Source: Silvimonas soli
Lineage (GTDB): Bacteria > Pseudomonadota > Gammaproteobacteria > Burkholderiales > Chitinibacteraceae
Length of the DNA stretch: 64,000 bases
Direction: 5' to 3'
NCBI RefSeq assembly: GCF_030035605.1
Contig: NZ_CP106736.1
Location: 4,089,001-4,153,000 of the forward strand
Below are positions 41,410 to 49,759 of this stretch, piece by piece. The notes beneath the pieces are model-generated. The model was given only the letters and a program-made list of their open reading frames with translations. It was not told where the DNA came from and did not search any database. The position numbers and the translations under genes were made by a program. Within the stretch, counting starts at the first letter, position 1. Each line of letters opens with the position of its first letter.

Positions 41410-42363
41410 TCAAACCGCCGCCACCCGCGCCTGCAGCGCCATCCTTCGCACAATCTCAATAAACTCCACCCCAATCCCACTCAGCGTTTCGCCTTTACGC
41501 GTCAACAACCCAAATGGCGCCAGGTTCTGCCCAATGGCCAAAGGCAGGGCGGTGAGCAGCTTGGCTGTGAGGTGGTCGCGCAGAACAGGTTCTGCCAAAG
41601 CAGTAACTGCATCGCTGCGTTGTACCAACTGCAAAGTCGCGAAGATCGAATCACATTCAACGGTATTGACTGGCGTTGCCGTGTGATTGTGTTCAAACTC
41701 GCGTTCCAGCACCTGGCGTGCCGGACTGGCGAGCGGCTGTAGTACCCACGGCCATTTGGCCAGTTCCGCCAGCGTGATGCTCTCGCGCCCGGCCAGCGCA
41801 TGGCCGCTGCGCACCACCACTTTCATCACTTCATTGCCCAGTGGTTCAAAGTCCAGCCAGTTGTGCTGATTCAGCTCAGAAAACCGCCCAATTGCAAAAT
41901 CCACTTTGCCTTGTTCCAGCAGATCAATCAGTTGATCGCTGGTTTCGCCTTTGATGCGGATGCGCAGCAGCGGCTTGCGGGTTTTGAGTTCCGAGACTGA
42001 CTGCGCGACCAGATCCGGCGCTGCGCCCATGATGGTGCCGATGATCAACTGCCCAAAGCCGCCTTGCTGCCACAACTGCAGACTATCGGCGCAACGCTGC
42101 AAGCCGCCCAGGGTAGTGCGGGCAAAGCGGATGACCTCTTCGCCCACCGCCGTGGGCCGCACACCGCGTGCCAGCCGCTCGAAAAGCGTGCAATCCAGAA
42201 ACTCTTCCACTTCTCGCAGCATGCGCGTGGCTGCGGGCTGCGACATGGCTAGCGTTTCCGCTGCCTGATGCAAGTTGCCGTGGTCGGCCAGCGACACCAG
42301 CAAGAACAAATGTTTGTAGCGCAGGCGATGTAACAACGATTGATAAAAATATTGTTTGAGCAT
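41410..42363 (-). CDS. LysR-family regulator of the rhamnose locus
   Basis: LysR regulator of 317 residues, similar in pattern to GbpR-type sugar regulators. HTH at about 15-75 (RYKHLFLLVSLADHGNLHQAAETLAMSQPAATRMLREVEE) and substrate-binding domain about 95-300. It is divergent from the first rhamnose catabolic gene (230-bp gap with two T-N11-A type palindromes), so it is the likely regulator. Rhamnose pathways of this type are usually controlled by DeoR, AraC or GntR proteins in the examples I know, making a LysR regulator notable. Confidence 0.85.
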   Translation of the reverse strand: MLKQYFYQSLLHRLRYKHLFLLVSLADHGNLHQAAETLAMSQPAATRMLREVEEFLDCTLFERLARGVRPTAVGEEVIRFARTTLGGLQRCADSLQLWQQGGFGQLIIGTIMGAAPDLVAQSVSELKTRKPLLRIRIKGETSDQLIDLLEQGKVDFAIGRFSELNQHNWLDFEPLGNEVMKVVVRSGHALAGRESITLAELAKWPWVLQPLASPARQVLEREFEHNHTATPVNTVECDSIFATLQLVQRSDAVTALAEPVLRDHLTAKLLTALPLAIGQNLAPFGLLTRKGETLSGIGVEFIEIVRRMALQARVAAV

Positions 42364-42407
42364 TGCGGTGCACCATTCCAGTGGATTGATCTGTCTTCAG
42401 TGTATTG

Positions 42408-42431
42408 ATTTGTATGATTTAAATTACAAAT
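42408..42431. promoter_or_regulatory. LysR operator candidate (ATTTGTA-N10-TACAAAT)
   Basis: Perfect 7-bp inverted repeat in the divergent promoter region of the rhamnose locus, 45 bp upstream of the LysR start. Confidence 0.5.
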
Positions 42432-42438
42432 GCTGCGG

Positions 42439-42459
42439 TCGCATAAAGTGATTGTGCGA
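42439..42459. promoter_or_regulatory. LysR operator candidate (TCGCA-N11-TGCGA)
   Basis: Inverted repeat with the T-N11-A geometry of LysR sites, adjacent to the previous palindrome and about 135 bp before the first catabolic gene. Confidence 0.5.
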
Positions 42460-42592
42460 TACCTTTTAATTATCGAATATAACCAAATTCGCATTAGTCA
42501 GGTATTTCACGGCGGGTTAAAACTGTAGCCATTGCAAACGAACTACGTGTTTGGCCGACTCGATGTCGGTGCATCGCACGAGGAGAAGCTTG

Positions 42593-43450
42593 ATGAAATT
42601 GCTGCGTTTCGGCCCTGCTGGCCATGAAAAACCCGGTCTGGTTGATGCCAATGGCGTAATCCGTGATCTCTCCGCGGTGGTCAATGACATTGGCGGCGCC
42701 ACGCTATTGCCAGGCAGTCTGGCCAAACTCAAGGATGTAAAACCCGAAACGCTGCCGACCGCGCCAGCCGGTGCCCGAATCGGGCCGTGTGTGGCGGGCG
42801 TGGGCAAGATCATTTGCGTGGGGCTGAACTACAGCGACCACGCCAAAGAATCAAATATGGCGATCCCGACCGAGCCGATCCTGTTCATGAAGCCGGTCAG
42901 TTCCATTTGCGGACCGAACGATCATGTGGAAATCCCGCGTGGTGGCGAGAAGACCGACTGGGAAGTCGAGCTGGGCGTGGTGATCGGCAAAACCGCCAAA
43001 TATGTCGAGAAAGAACACGCGCTGGAACACGTAGCCGGTTACTGCGTGGTGAACGATGTGTCCGAGCGCGCTTTTCAGCTGGAACGTGGTGGCCAGTGGG
43101 ACAAGGGTAAAGGTCACGACACTTTCGCCCCCATCGGCCCTTGGCTGGTCACGCGTGACGAAGTGCCAGACCCGCAAAACCTGGCGATGTGGCTGGACGT
43201 GGATGGCCACCGTTATCAGAACGGCAGCACCAAAACCATGATTTTTGATGTGGCTACGCTGGTGTCGTACATCAGCCAGTTCATGACGCTACAGCCCGGC
43301 GATGTGATTGCCACCGGCACACCGCCCGGTGTGGGTTTGGGCCAGAAGCCGCCGGTATACCTGCACGCCGGGCAAACCATGAAATTGGGTATTGCCGGTT
43401 TGGGTGAACAAACGCAGCTAACCGTGCCAGCGAAAGTGCCGGGTCGCTAA
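42593..43450 (+). CDS. 2,4-diketo-3-deoxy-L-rhamnonate hydrolase (FAH family)
   Basis: Fumarylacetoacetate hydrolase family protein of 285 residues, expected to split 2,4-diketo-3-deoxyrhamnonate (or the fuconate epimer) to pyruvate and L-lactate, the last step of the pathway. AGGAG lies 7 nt before the ATG. Conserved FAH elements: KIICVGLNYSDHAKES (about 67-82), the metal-binding Glu residues in DWEVELGVVIGK (about 122), YCVVNDVSERAFQ, and TGTPPGVGLGQKPPVYL (about 240). First gene of the catabolic operon, divergent from the LysR regulator. The FAH fold is certain; the substrate is inferred from the neighbouring rhamnonate dehydratase. Confidence 0.88.
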   Translation: MKLLRFGPAGHEKPGLVDANGVIRDLSAVVNDIGGATLLPGSLAKLKDVKPETLPTAPAGARIGPCVAGVGKIICVGLNYSDHAKESNMAIPTEPILFMKPVSSICGPNDHVEIPRGGEKTDWEVELGVVIGKTAKYVEKEHALEHVAGYCVVNDVSERAFQLERGGQWDKGKGHDTFAPIGPWLVTRDEVPDPQNLAMWLDVDGHRYQNGSTKTMIFDVATLVSYISQFMTLQPGDVIATGTPPGVGLGQKPPVYLHAGQTMKLGIAGLGEQTQLTVPAKVPGR

Positions 43451-43507
43451 GGCGACAGACAGGTAGGGCAGGCACAAGCCGCCTTTCAAGATCGCAAAGG
43501 AAACCAG

Positions 43508-44260
43508 ATGAACCAGCTAGACCTCAATAACCGCGTTGCCATCATCACCGGCGGTGCTCGTGGTATCGGCTATGGCTCGGCCCAACGCATGCTGCAATCG
43601 GGCGCCAGCGTAGCGCTGTGGGACATCGATGCCAAACGCCTGGATGAAGCCGCCAGCGAGCTCTCCAAGCTGGGCAAGGTCAGCGTGCATGCGCTGGATC
43701 TGACTGACACCGCCGCCGTAAATGCCGCCGCTGAGGCCACCGTTGCTGCGCACGGCAAAATCGACATTCTGGTCAACAACGCGGGCATTACCGGCGGCAA
43801 CGGCCTGACTTGGGAACTCGACCCCAAAGGCTGGGCGCGGGTGATTGAAGTTAATCTGGTTGCGCCGTTCCTGGTCTGTCACGCGGTCATCCCGAAAATG
43901 CTGGAAAACGGCTATGGCCGGATTGTGAATGTGGCCTCGATTGCCGGTAAAGAAGGCAACCCGACCGCCTCGCACTACAGCGCCTCCAAGGCCGGTTTGA
44001 TCGGCCTGACCAAATCGCTGGGTAAAGAGTTGGCGACCAAAAACATCATCGTCAATTGCATTACCCCAGCAGCCGCCAAGACCGAAATCTTCGACCAGAT
44101 GGCGCAGCAGCACATCGATTACATGCTGTCCAAAATTCCGATGGGGCGCTTCTTGCAGGTGGACGAAGTCGCCGCACTGATCGGCTGGCTCAGCTCTGAA
44201 GATTGCTCGTTCACCACTGGGGGTGTAATCGACATCTCCGGCGGCCGTGCAACGTATTAA
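43508..44260 (+). CDS. SDR dehydrogenase, probable 2-keto-3-deoxy-L-rhamnonate 4-dehydrogenase
   Basis: Short-chain dehydrogenase of 250 residues. NAD-binding TGGARGIGYG (15-24), NNAG (about 90), catalytic Ser in VNVASIAG, and Tyr/Lys in HYSASKAG (about 158-164); C-terminal DISGGRATY. The sequence TKNIIVNCITPAAAKTEIFDQM and the position next to the FAH hydrolase fit the enzyme that oxidises C4 of 2-keto-3-deoxyrhamnonate/fuconate. The other SDR of the operon (46022) is assigned the first oxidation; the two could be swapped, which only assays would settle. AAAGGA precedes the ATG by 5 nt. Confidence 0.82.
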   Translation: MNQLDLNNRVAIITGGARGIGYGSAQRMLQSGASVALWDIDAKRLDEAASELSKLGKVSVHALDLTDTAAVNAAAEATVAAHGKIDILVNNAGITGGNGLTWELDPKGWARVIEVNLVAPFLVCHAVIPKMLENGYGRIVNVASIAGKEGNPTASHYSASKAGLIGLTKSLGKELATKNIIVNCITPAAAKTEIFDQMAQQHIDYMLSKIPMGRFLQVDEVAALIGWLSSEDCSFTTGGVIDISGGRATY

Positions 44261-44266
44261 GCGTTT

Positions 44267-44332
44267 GTAGGGTTTGCACACTGCATGTGCGAACGCGGGT
44301 AATTGAACGGTGCGCACCCGTGCGCACCCTAC
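44267..44332. repeat. TAGGGT-ended interspersed element, copy 1
   Basis: 66 bp from GTAGGGTTTGCACA to GCGCACCCTAC, an imperfect palindrome ending 18 bp before the next gene. Contains TGTGCGAACGCG. Confidence 0.75.
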
Positions 44333-44350
44333 CGTAATAAAGGGCGAAGC

Positions 44351-45535
44351 ATGAGCATGCCAACCATTAAACACATCCGCGCTTTCACCGTGCGCGGCGG
44401 CGGGGCGGATTACCACGATCAGGGCGCTGGTCACTGGATTGACGACCATATCGCCACGCCGATGAGCAAGTACGAGCAATACCGCCAAAGCCGCCAGTCC
44501 TTCGGTATCAACGTGCTTGGCACTCTGGTGGTTGAGGTTGAGGCCAGCGATGGCACGGTGGGTTTTGCCGTAACTACGGGCGGCGAAATTGGCGCGTTCA
44601 TTGTCGAGAAACACCTGGCGCGTTTCATCGAAGGCCAGAAGGTGACCGACATTGAAAAAATGTGGGACCAGATGTTCAACGCCACGCTGTATTACGGCCG
44701 CAAAGGCGTGGTGATCAATACGATCTCCGGCGTTGATCTGGCGCTGTGGGATTTGCTGGCCAAGGTTCGCGGCGAACCGGTGCATCAATTGCTGGGCGGC
44801 CCGGTGCGCGATCAACTGCAGTTTTACGCCACTGGCGCGCGGCCTGATCTGGCCAAAGAAATGGGCTTTATCGGCGGCAAGATGCCACTTCATCACGGCC
44901 CGGCCGAAGGCGAAGAAGGCCTGAAAAAGAACCTGGCCATGATCGAAGACATGCGTAACCGCGTGGGCGATGACTTCTGGCTGATGCTCGATTGCTGGAT
45001 GAGCCTGGACGTTAACTACGCCAGCAAACTGGCGACCAAGGCGCATCAATACGGCCTGAAGTGGATTGAAGAAGCGCTGCCGCCAGATGACTACTGGGGC
45101 TACGCCGAACTGCGCAAAAACGTACCCAAAGGCATGTTGGTGACCACCGGTGAGCACGAAGCCACGCGCTGGGGTTTTCGTCTGCTGCTGGAAATGGGTT
45201 GCTGCGACATCATCCAGCCGGACGTGGGCTGGTGCGGCGGCATTACCGAACTGATCAAAATTTCCGCCTTGGCCGACGCGCACAACGCGCTGGTCGTGCC
45301 TCATGGCTCATCGGTCTACAGCTATCACTTTGTCATTACCCGCCATAACAGCCCGTTTGCCGAGTTTTTGATGATGGCGCCCAAGGCTGACCAGGTGGTG
45401 CCGATGTTTAACCCGTTATTGCTGGATGAGCCGGTGCCAGTGAATGGACGGATGTCCGCCAGCGCGCTGGATAAGCCTGGGTTTGGGGTGAGGTTGAATC
45501 CGGAGTGCAAGTTGTTTAGGCCTTATGAGCATTGA
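44351..45535 (+). CDS. rhmD: L-rhamnonate dehydratase
   Basis: Enolase-superfamily dehydratase of 394 residues that converts L-rhamnonate to 2-keto-3-deoxy-L-rhamnonate. AGGGCG precedes the ATG at 44351. It matches E. coli RhmD closely over its whole length as I recall it: DYHDQGAGHWIDDHIATPMS, SRQSFGINVLGTLVVEVEA, FYATGARPDLAKEMGFIGGK, LMLDCWMSLDVNYA (metal Asp), KWIEEALPPD (metal Glu), TTGEHEATRWGF, PDVGWCGGITEL and VVPHGSSVYSYH (catalytic His). This gene gives the most specific identification of the locus as rhamnose rather than fucose. Confidence 0.94.
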   Translation: MSMPTIKHIRAFTVRGGGADYHDQGAGHWIDDHIATPMSKYEQYRQSRQSFGINVLGTLVVEVEASDGTVGFAVTTGGEIGAFIVEKHLARFIEGQKVTDIEKMWDQMFNATLYYGRKGVVINTISGVDLALWDLLAKVRGEPVHQLLGGPVRDQLQFYATGARPDLAKEMGFIGGKMPLHHGPAEGEEGLKKNLAMIEDMRNRVGDDFWLMLDCWMSLDVNYASKLATKAHQYGLKWIEEALPPDDYWGYAELRKNVPKGMLVTTGEHEATRWGFRLLLEMGCCDIIQPDVGWCGGITELIKISALADAHNALVVPHGSSVYSYHFVITRHNSPFAEFLMMAPKADQVVPMFNPLLLDEPVPVNGRMSASALDKPGFGVRLNPECKLFRPYEH

Positions 45536-45551
45536 TTTTGCGTAGTTGGTT

Positions 45552-45790
45552 TTATGTGCCTTTGGCACAAGTAAAGGCATTTGATACCCGGGGGTGCCCG
45601 GGAGCACGTTTCTTTTCTTTGCGTCGCCAAAGAAAAGAAACCAAAAGTCCCGCAGAGCGGGATAGCAAAAGGCGACCCCGCTGCCGCAAGGGGGCCCAAG
45701 TTCAAAAACCGAAACAAACCATCTGTTTGGCGGGGGCTTTTACGCGCATCCTGCGTTCCCTCGGTCGGCGTGGTTTGCCGCATGGATTGC
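45552..45790. repeat. Long interspersed repeat, copy 2
   Basis: About 240 bp, from TATGTGCCTTTGGCAC to CCCTCGGTCGGCGTGG. Its hairpin has a perfect 14-bp stem (45608-45621 with 45628-45641) around CGTCGC. It has an extra TCCCGCAGAGCGGGA hairpin not seen in copies 1 and 3. Confidence 0.85.
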
Positions 45791-45813
45791 CAGCGACAGA
45801 GCAGTAACCGTGA

Positions 45814-45985
45814 TGTAGCCCGGATGAAGCGTGCCCCTCGGGGGTACCCCTACAAAGCTCTTGGAGAACACGTATGACTGTTGCAGCGGGGAAGCGGGAA
45901 TCCGGGGTTGCGATGTAACAATGAACAACGGTGGCTGAATTTTGCCCATTTCGTCTCCCGGATTGCTTCGCGAATCCGGGCTACA
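45814..45985. repeat. Inverted REP pair with nested 60-bp element (copy B at 45832-45893)
   Basis: The plus-orientation REP (45814-45912) is split after GATGAAGC by the 60-bp element (TGCCCCTCGGGGGTACCCC...TTGCAGCGGG), and an inverted REP follows at 45957-45985. With the long repeat copy 2 it fills the 486-bp gap between rhmD and the next gene; no coding sequence is seen here. Confidence 0.8.
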
Positions 45986-46021
45986 GATGCAGAACGAAAC
46001 AAGAATTCGCTGGAGAAACAC

Positions 46022-46774
46022 ATGCTGTTAAAAGATAAAACCGTCATCGTCACCGGTGGTTCCCGCGGCATTGGCAAGGCTGTTGCAATCGCTTGCGCTG
46101 AGCACGGCGCCAACGTGGTGGTCAGCCATCACAGTCACGCCGATGAAACCGTCACGGCGATCAAGGCGTTGGGCCGTGGCGTGGTGGCGGTGAAAGGCGA
46201 TGTGGCTGATCCGCAAACTGGCCACCTGCTGGTACAAGCTGCCGTGGAGAACTTTGGCGGTGTCGATGTGTTGGTCAGCAACGCGGGTATCTGCCCGTTC
46301 CACGCTTTTCTGGATATGCCACTGGAAACCTTCCAGCGCACCATGGAAGTCAACCTGCACGGCGCGTTCTACGTGACCCAGGCCGTGGCTAACCAGATGA
46401 AAAACCAGGGCCGGGGCGGGGCGATTGTCGCAGTGAGTTCGATCTCTGCACTGGTCGGCGGCGAGTTCCAGACCCACTACACGCCGACTAAAGCTGGTGT
46501 GCATTCGCTGATGCAATCGTGTGCGATTGCGCTGGGTAAGTACGGCATTCGCTGTAACTCGGTGATGCCGGGCACGATTCTTACCGACATCAACAAAGAT
46601 GATTTGTCCGACCCGGAAAAGGTCGCGTATTTCGAGAAACGCATCCCGCTGGGCCGCTTTGGCCAGCCGGAAGACCTGGGCGGTGCGGTGGTGTTTTTGG
46701 CATCGGATATGGCCGCGTATGTGACTGGCGCATCGTTGCTGGTGGACGGTGGTTTGTTTGTGAATTTGCAGTAA
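46022..46774 (+). CDS. SDR dehydrogenase, probable L-rhamnose 1-dehydrogenase
   Basis: Short-chain dehydrogenase of 250 residues. TGGSRGIGKAVAIA (11-24) with a following HHSHADE loop, VSNAGI (about 85), SSISALVGGEFQTHYTPTKAG (catalytic Ser and Tyr-x3-Lys, about 137-160) and C-terminal VDGGLFVNLQ. The frame is open from 45881, but GGAG upstream of the ATG at 46022 and the alignment with SDR N-termini fix the start. It should oxidise L-rhamnose to the 1,4-lactone, by analogy with the LRA1-type enzymes and by position next to the mutarotase and lactonase. Confidence 0.85.
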   Translation: MLLKDKTVIVTGGSRGIGKAVAIACAEHGANVVVSHHSHADETVTAIKALGRGVVAVKGDVADPQTGHLLVQAAVENFGGVDVLVSNAGICPFHAFLDMPLETFQRTMEVNLHGAFYVTQAVANQMKNQGRGGAIVAVSSISALVGGEFQTHYTPTKAGVHSLMQSCAIALGKYGIRCNSVMPGTILTDINKDDLSDPEKVAYFEKRIPLGRFGQPEDLGGAVVFLASDMAAYVTGASLLVDGGLFVNLQ

Positions 46775-46784
46775 ATCCCGGGGT

Positions 46785-46862
46785 GTAGGGTTTGCACGTT
46801 TTTTGTGCGAACGCGTTCAAAGATTTTCCGGGAGTCACGGTGCGCATAAATGCACACCCTAC
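46785..46862. repeat. TAGGGT-ended interspersed element, copy 2
   Basis: 78 bp from GTAGGGTTTGCACG to GCACACCCTAC, with GTGCGAACGCG as in copy 1. It ends 25 bp before rhaM. Confidence 0.75.
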
Positions 46863-46887
46863 AAATGCATTGAAAACGGAAAACAAC

Positions 46888-47202
46888 ATGCAAACCCACG
46901 CATTCCGAATGCAGCTCAACCCTGGCATGAAAGCCGAATACCAGCGTCGCCATGACGAAATCTGGCCGGAACTGGTGGTTGCGCTAAAAGCTGCCGGGAT
47001 CAGCGATTACTGGATTTTTCTGGACGAACAAACGCATAGCCTGTTTGCCGTGCTCAAGGCGACTGAAGACCATGGCATGGACGATTTGCCCAAGCTGCCG
47101 ATCATGCGCAAATGGTGGGATTACATGGCCGATGTGATGTTGGTTGAACCGGATAACAAGCCGCAGCAATGGGCGCTCACGCCAGTGTTTCACCTGGAGT
47201 AA
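46888..47202 (+). CDS. rhaM: L-rhamnose mutarotase
   Basis: Protein of 104 residues, identical in length to E. coli RhaM, which interconverts alpha and beta anomers of L-rhamnose. Start at ATG 46888 (MQTHAFRMQLNPGMKAEY). Motifs YQRRHDEIWPELVVALKAAGI, DYWIFLDEQTHSLFAVLK, and WWDYMADVM near the end include the catalytic His (RRHDEIWPE) and Tyr residues. Together with RhmD this identifies the pathway sugar as rhamnose. It lies 7 nt upstream of the lactonase gene. Confidence 0.93.
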   Translation: MQTHAFRMQLNPGMKAEYQRRHDEIWPELVVALKAAGISDYWIFLDEQTHSLFAVLKATEDHGMDDLPKLPIMRKWWDYMADVMLVEPDNKPQQWALTPVFHLE

Positions 47203-47209
47203 CAAGGTC

Positions 47210-48100
47210 ATGACGCTACAGATTGTTGATCCGCATATTCACCTCTGGGCACCGGGCACCTTGCGCTACCCGTGGATGGAAAGTGAAGCGGTCGGTTTTA
47301 ACGGTGACACGGCGGCCATCAAAAAACCGTACTTGCCGGCGGATCTGCTGGCTGATGCCGGGGACGCCGTACAGGTACTCAAGGTCGTGCACATCGAAGC
47401 GATCCCCGAAGATCAACTGGGCGAAACCCAATGGGTGCAATCGCTGGCCAACGATCCAGCCAACATCCCGCTGGCGATCGTCGCGGCGGCAGATTTATCA
47501 CAGCCAGACGTGGAACACCTGCTGGCTGCGCACGCTGAATACCGCAATGTGCGCGGCATTCGGCAAATTCTGAACGTGCATGAAAACCCGTTTTACGACT
47601 ACGTCGGCCGCCATTACATGAACGAGGTGCAGTGGCGGCGCAATTTCAAGCTGCTGGCCAAATACAAGCTGTCGTTTGATATGCAGCTGTATCCGTCGCA
47701 AATGCCTGCCGCCGCCGTGCTGGCGCGAGACAACCCGGATACGACATTCGTCATTAACCACGCTGGCATGTTTGTAGATCGCAACAGCGTGGATGGCTGG
47801 CGCCAGTGGCACGAAGGTCTGATGGCATTGGCCGCGTTGCCGAATGTGTCGGTCAAGATCAGCGGGCTGGGGATGTTTGACCACCAATGGACGGTCGAAA
47901 GCCTGCGTCCGTACGTGCTGACGGTGATCGAGATTTTTGGGGCAGAACATTGCATGTTTGCTTCGAATTTTCCGGTCGACAAGCTGTACAGCAGCTATCC
48001 GGCGATCTGGCAGGCGTTCGCGCAGATTGTGGCGGATGCCAGCAATGAAGAAAAAGCGCAGTTGTTCCGGCTGAATGCCGAACGGGTTTACCGGATTTGA
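47210..48100 (+). CDS. Amidohydrolase, probable L-rhamnono-1,4-lactonase
   Basis: Amidohydrolase_2 family protein of 296 residues with the N-terminal metal motif VDPHIHLW (6-13), a second His in KVVHIEA (about 62), FVINHAGMFVD (about 181) and SNFPVDKLYSSY (about 250, Asp). Family members hydrolyse sugar lactones, and LRA2/fuconolactonase types sit in such operons. Expected to open rhamnonolactone to L-rhamnonate. The start ATG at 47210 follows AAGG closely; the upstream frame from 47144 overlaps rhaM and is rejected. Confidence 0.85.
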   Translation: MTLQIVDPHIHLWAPGTLRYPWMESEAVGFNGDTAAIKKPYLPADLLADAGDAVQVLKVVHIEAIPEDQLGETQWVQSLANDPANIPLAIVAAADLSQPDVEHLLAAHAEYRNVRGIRQILNVHENPFYDYVGRHYMNEVQWRRNFKLLAKYKLSFDMQLYPSQMPAAAVLARDNPDTTFVINHAGMFVDRNSVDGWRQWHEGLMALAALPNVSVKISGLGMFDHQWTVESLRPYVLTVIEIFGAEHCMFASNFPVDKLYSSYPAIWQAFAQIVADASNEEKAQLFRLNAERVYRI

Positions 48101-48148
48101 GTTTATTGATAGCCATCGCCGTTTCAAGGGTTGGCGGGTATGCAGGAA

Positions 48149-48213
48149 GTAGGGTGCGCCTTCATGCGCACCGAACATTGAATGCGTTCGCACGCGGTGC
48201 GTGCAAACCCTAC
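48149..48213. repeat. TAGGGT-ended interspersed element, copy 3 (inverted)
   Basis: 65 bp from GTAGGGTGCGCC to GTGCAAACCCTAC, the reverse orientation of copies 1 and 2, ending 20 bp before rhaT. Confidence 0.75.
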
Positions 48214-48232
48214 GTATACCAAGGAATATTTG

Positions 48233-49759
48233 ATGGATTCGAGTGCAATGCAACCCCGGCTGGAATTACGCGGCGCCAGTAAAGCGTTTGGTGAGGTCCA
48301 GGCCTTGCTCAACGGCTGCCTGTCGCTGTATCCGGGCGAAGTCCATGCCTTGTTGGGCGAGAACGGCGCAGGGAAATCTACGCTGGTGAAGATTCTGGCG
48401 GGTGTACACAAGCCCGATACCGGCGCGTTGATCATCGACGGGGTGCAACGCCATTTCGCCTGGCCATCGGACGCGCTGGAAGCGGGTATCGCAGTGATCT
48501 ACCAGGAACCGACGCTGTTTGCCGACCTTTCGATTGCCGAGAACATCTACATGCGGCGCCAGCCGGTGGACAAGTTCGGGCGCATTCGTTACGACGAAAT
48601 GAATCGCTGGACCCAGGAAATGCTCAACTCGCTGGGCGTGTCGCTCAAGGCCACGCAACTGGTGCGCGGTTTGTCCATTGCCGATCAGCAAGTGGTGGAG
48701 ATTGCCAAAGCGCTGTCGCTCAACGCCAATGTATTGATCATGGATGAGCCGACCGCTGCGCTCTCCAAGCCCGAAGTGGAGCGCCTGTTTGCGGTGGCCG
48801 AGCGCTTGCGCGGCACCAACGTGGCCATTCTGTTTATTACTCACCGGCTGGAAGAAGTGTTCCGCCTGGCGCAACGCATCACCATCATGCGTGACGGCGC
48901 CGCTGTTCATTTCGCCCAGACCCATGAAATGAACCACGACAGCATCGTCGCCAAAATGGTCGGGCGTGATCTCTCCACCTATTACCCCAAGGCCGAAGTC
49001 GAATTCGGTGAAGTCGGCTTGTCGGTGCGCAATCTCACGCGTCCCGGCGTGTTTCGCGATATCTCGTTTGATGTGCGCAAAGGCGAGATTGTGGCGCTCT
49101 CCGGCTTGGTCGGTGCCGGGCGCAGCGAAGTAGCGCGGGCCATCTTTGGGGTCGATCCAGTTGAGTCGGGCCAGGTGTGGGTGGAAGGCAAACAACTCAA
49201 GCTGGGCCAGCCGTCCACCGCCGTAAAAGCCGGTGTGGCACTGGTGCCGGAAGACCGCCGCCAGCAAGGCTTGGCGCTGGATATGCCAATCTCACGCAAT
49301 GCCTCGCTCACCGTGTTGCAACGGCTGGTGCGTTACGGGCTGATCTCGGGCAAATCCGAACGTGATCTGGCCACCACTTGGGGCAACAAACTCAAGCTCA
49401 AGGCCCACACCGTCGATGCGCCTGCCGGGACGCTCTCTGGCGGCAATCAGCAAAAAGTGGTGCTGGGCAAATGGCTGGCGACCAATCCGCACGTGTTGGT
49501 CATTGACGAACCCACGCGTGGCATCGACGTCGGTGCGAAGGCCGAGGTCTATCAGACCATGACTGATCTGGTGAAAAACGGCATGGCCGTATTAATGATC
49601 TCCAGCGAACTACCTGAAGTACTGGGCATGGCTGATCGCGTACTGGTTATGCACGAAGGCCGCATCACGGCGGATATCCCACGCAGCGAGGCCAACGAAG
49701 AACGCATCATGGCTGCCGCGTTGGGCCAGATGGAAAACGGCGTGAGGCAAGCAGCATGA
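48233..49759 (+). CDS. rhaT: Rhamnose ABC transporter, ATP-binding protein
   Basis: Double-ABC ATPase of 508 residues of the carbohydrate uptake CUT2 type. AAGGA precedes the ATG at 48233. First domain: Walker A GENGAGKST (about 45), Walker B VLIMDEPTAAL (about 168). Second domain: degenerate Walker A LSGLVGAGRSE (about 290), signature LSGGNQQKVV (about 400), Walker B VLVIDEPTRGIDVG (about 422). Stop and permease start overlap (ATGA). The substrate is assigned from the rhamnose enzymes; RhaT here follows the Rhizobium RhaSTPQ naming, not the E. coli symporter. Confidence 0.92.
   Translation: MDSSAMQPRLELRGASKAFGEVQALLNGCLSLYPGEVHALLGENGAGKSTLVKILAGVHKPDTGALIIDGVQRHFAWPSDALEAGIAVIYQEPTLFADLSIAENIYMRRQPVDKFGRIRYDEMNRWTQEMLNSLGVSLKATQLVRGLSIADQQVVEIAKALSLNANVLIMDEPTAALSKPEVERLFAVAERLRGTNVAILFITHRLEEVFRLAQRITIMRDGAAVHFAQTHEMNHDSIVAKMVGRDLSTYYPKAEVEFGEVGLSVRNLTRPGVFRDISFDVRKGEIVALSGLVGAGRSEVARAIFGVDPVESGQVWVEGKQLKLGQPSTAVKAGVALVPEDRRQQGLALDMPISRNASLTVLQRLVRYGLISGKSERDLATTWGNKLKLKAHTVDAPAGTLSGGNQQKVVLGKWLATNPHVLVIDEPTRGIDVGAKAEVYQTMTDLVKNGMAVLMISSELPEVLGMADRVLVMHEGRITADIPRSEANEERIMAAALGQMENGVRQAA

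Noticed and set aside
43517..45304. A 595-codon open frame on the minus strand opposite the SDR and rhmD genes
   Set aside because: It spans two real genes and their gap, has low-complexity composition, and shows no domain; a codon-bias shadow.
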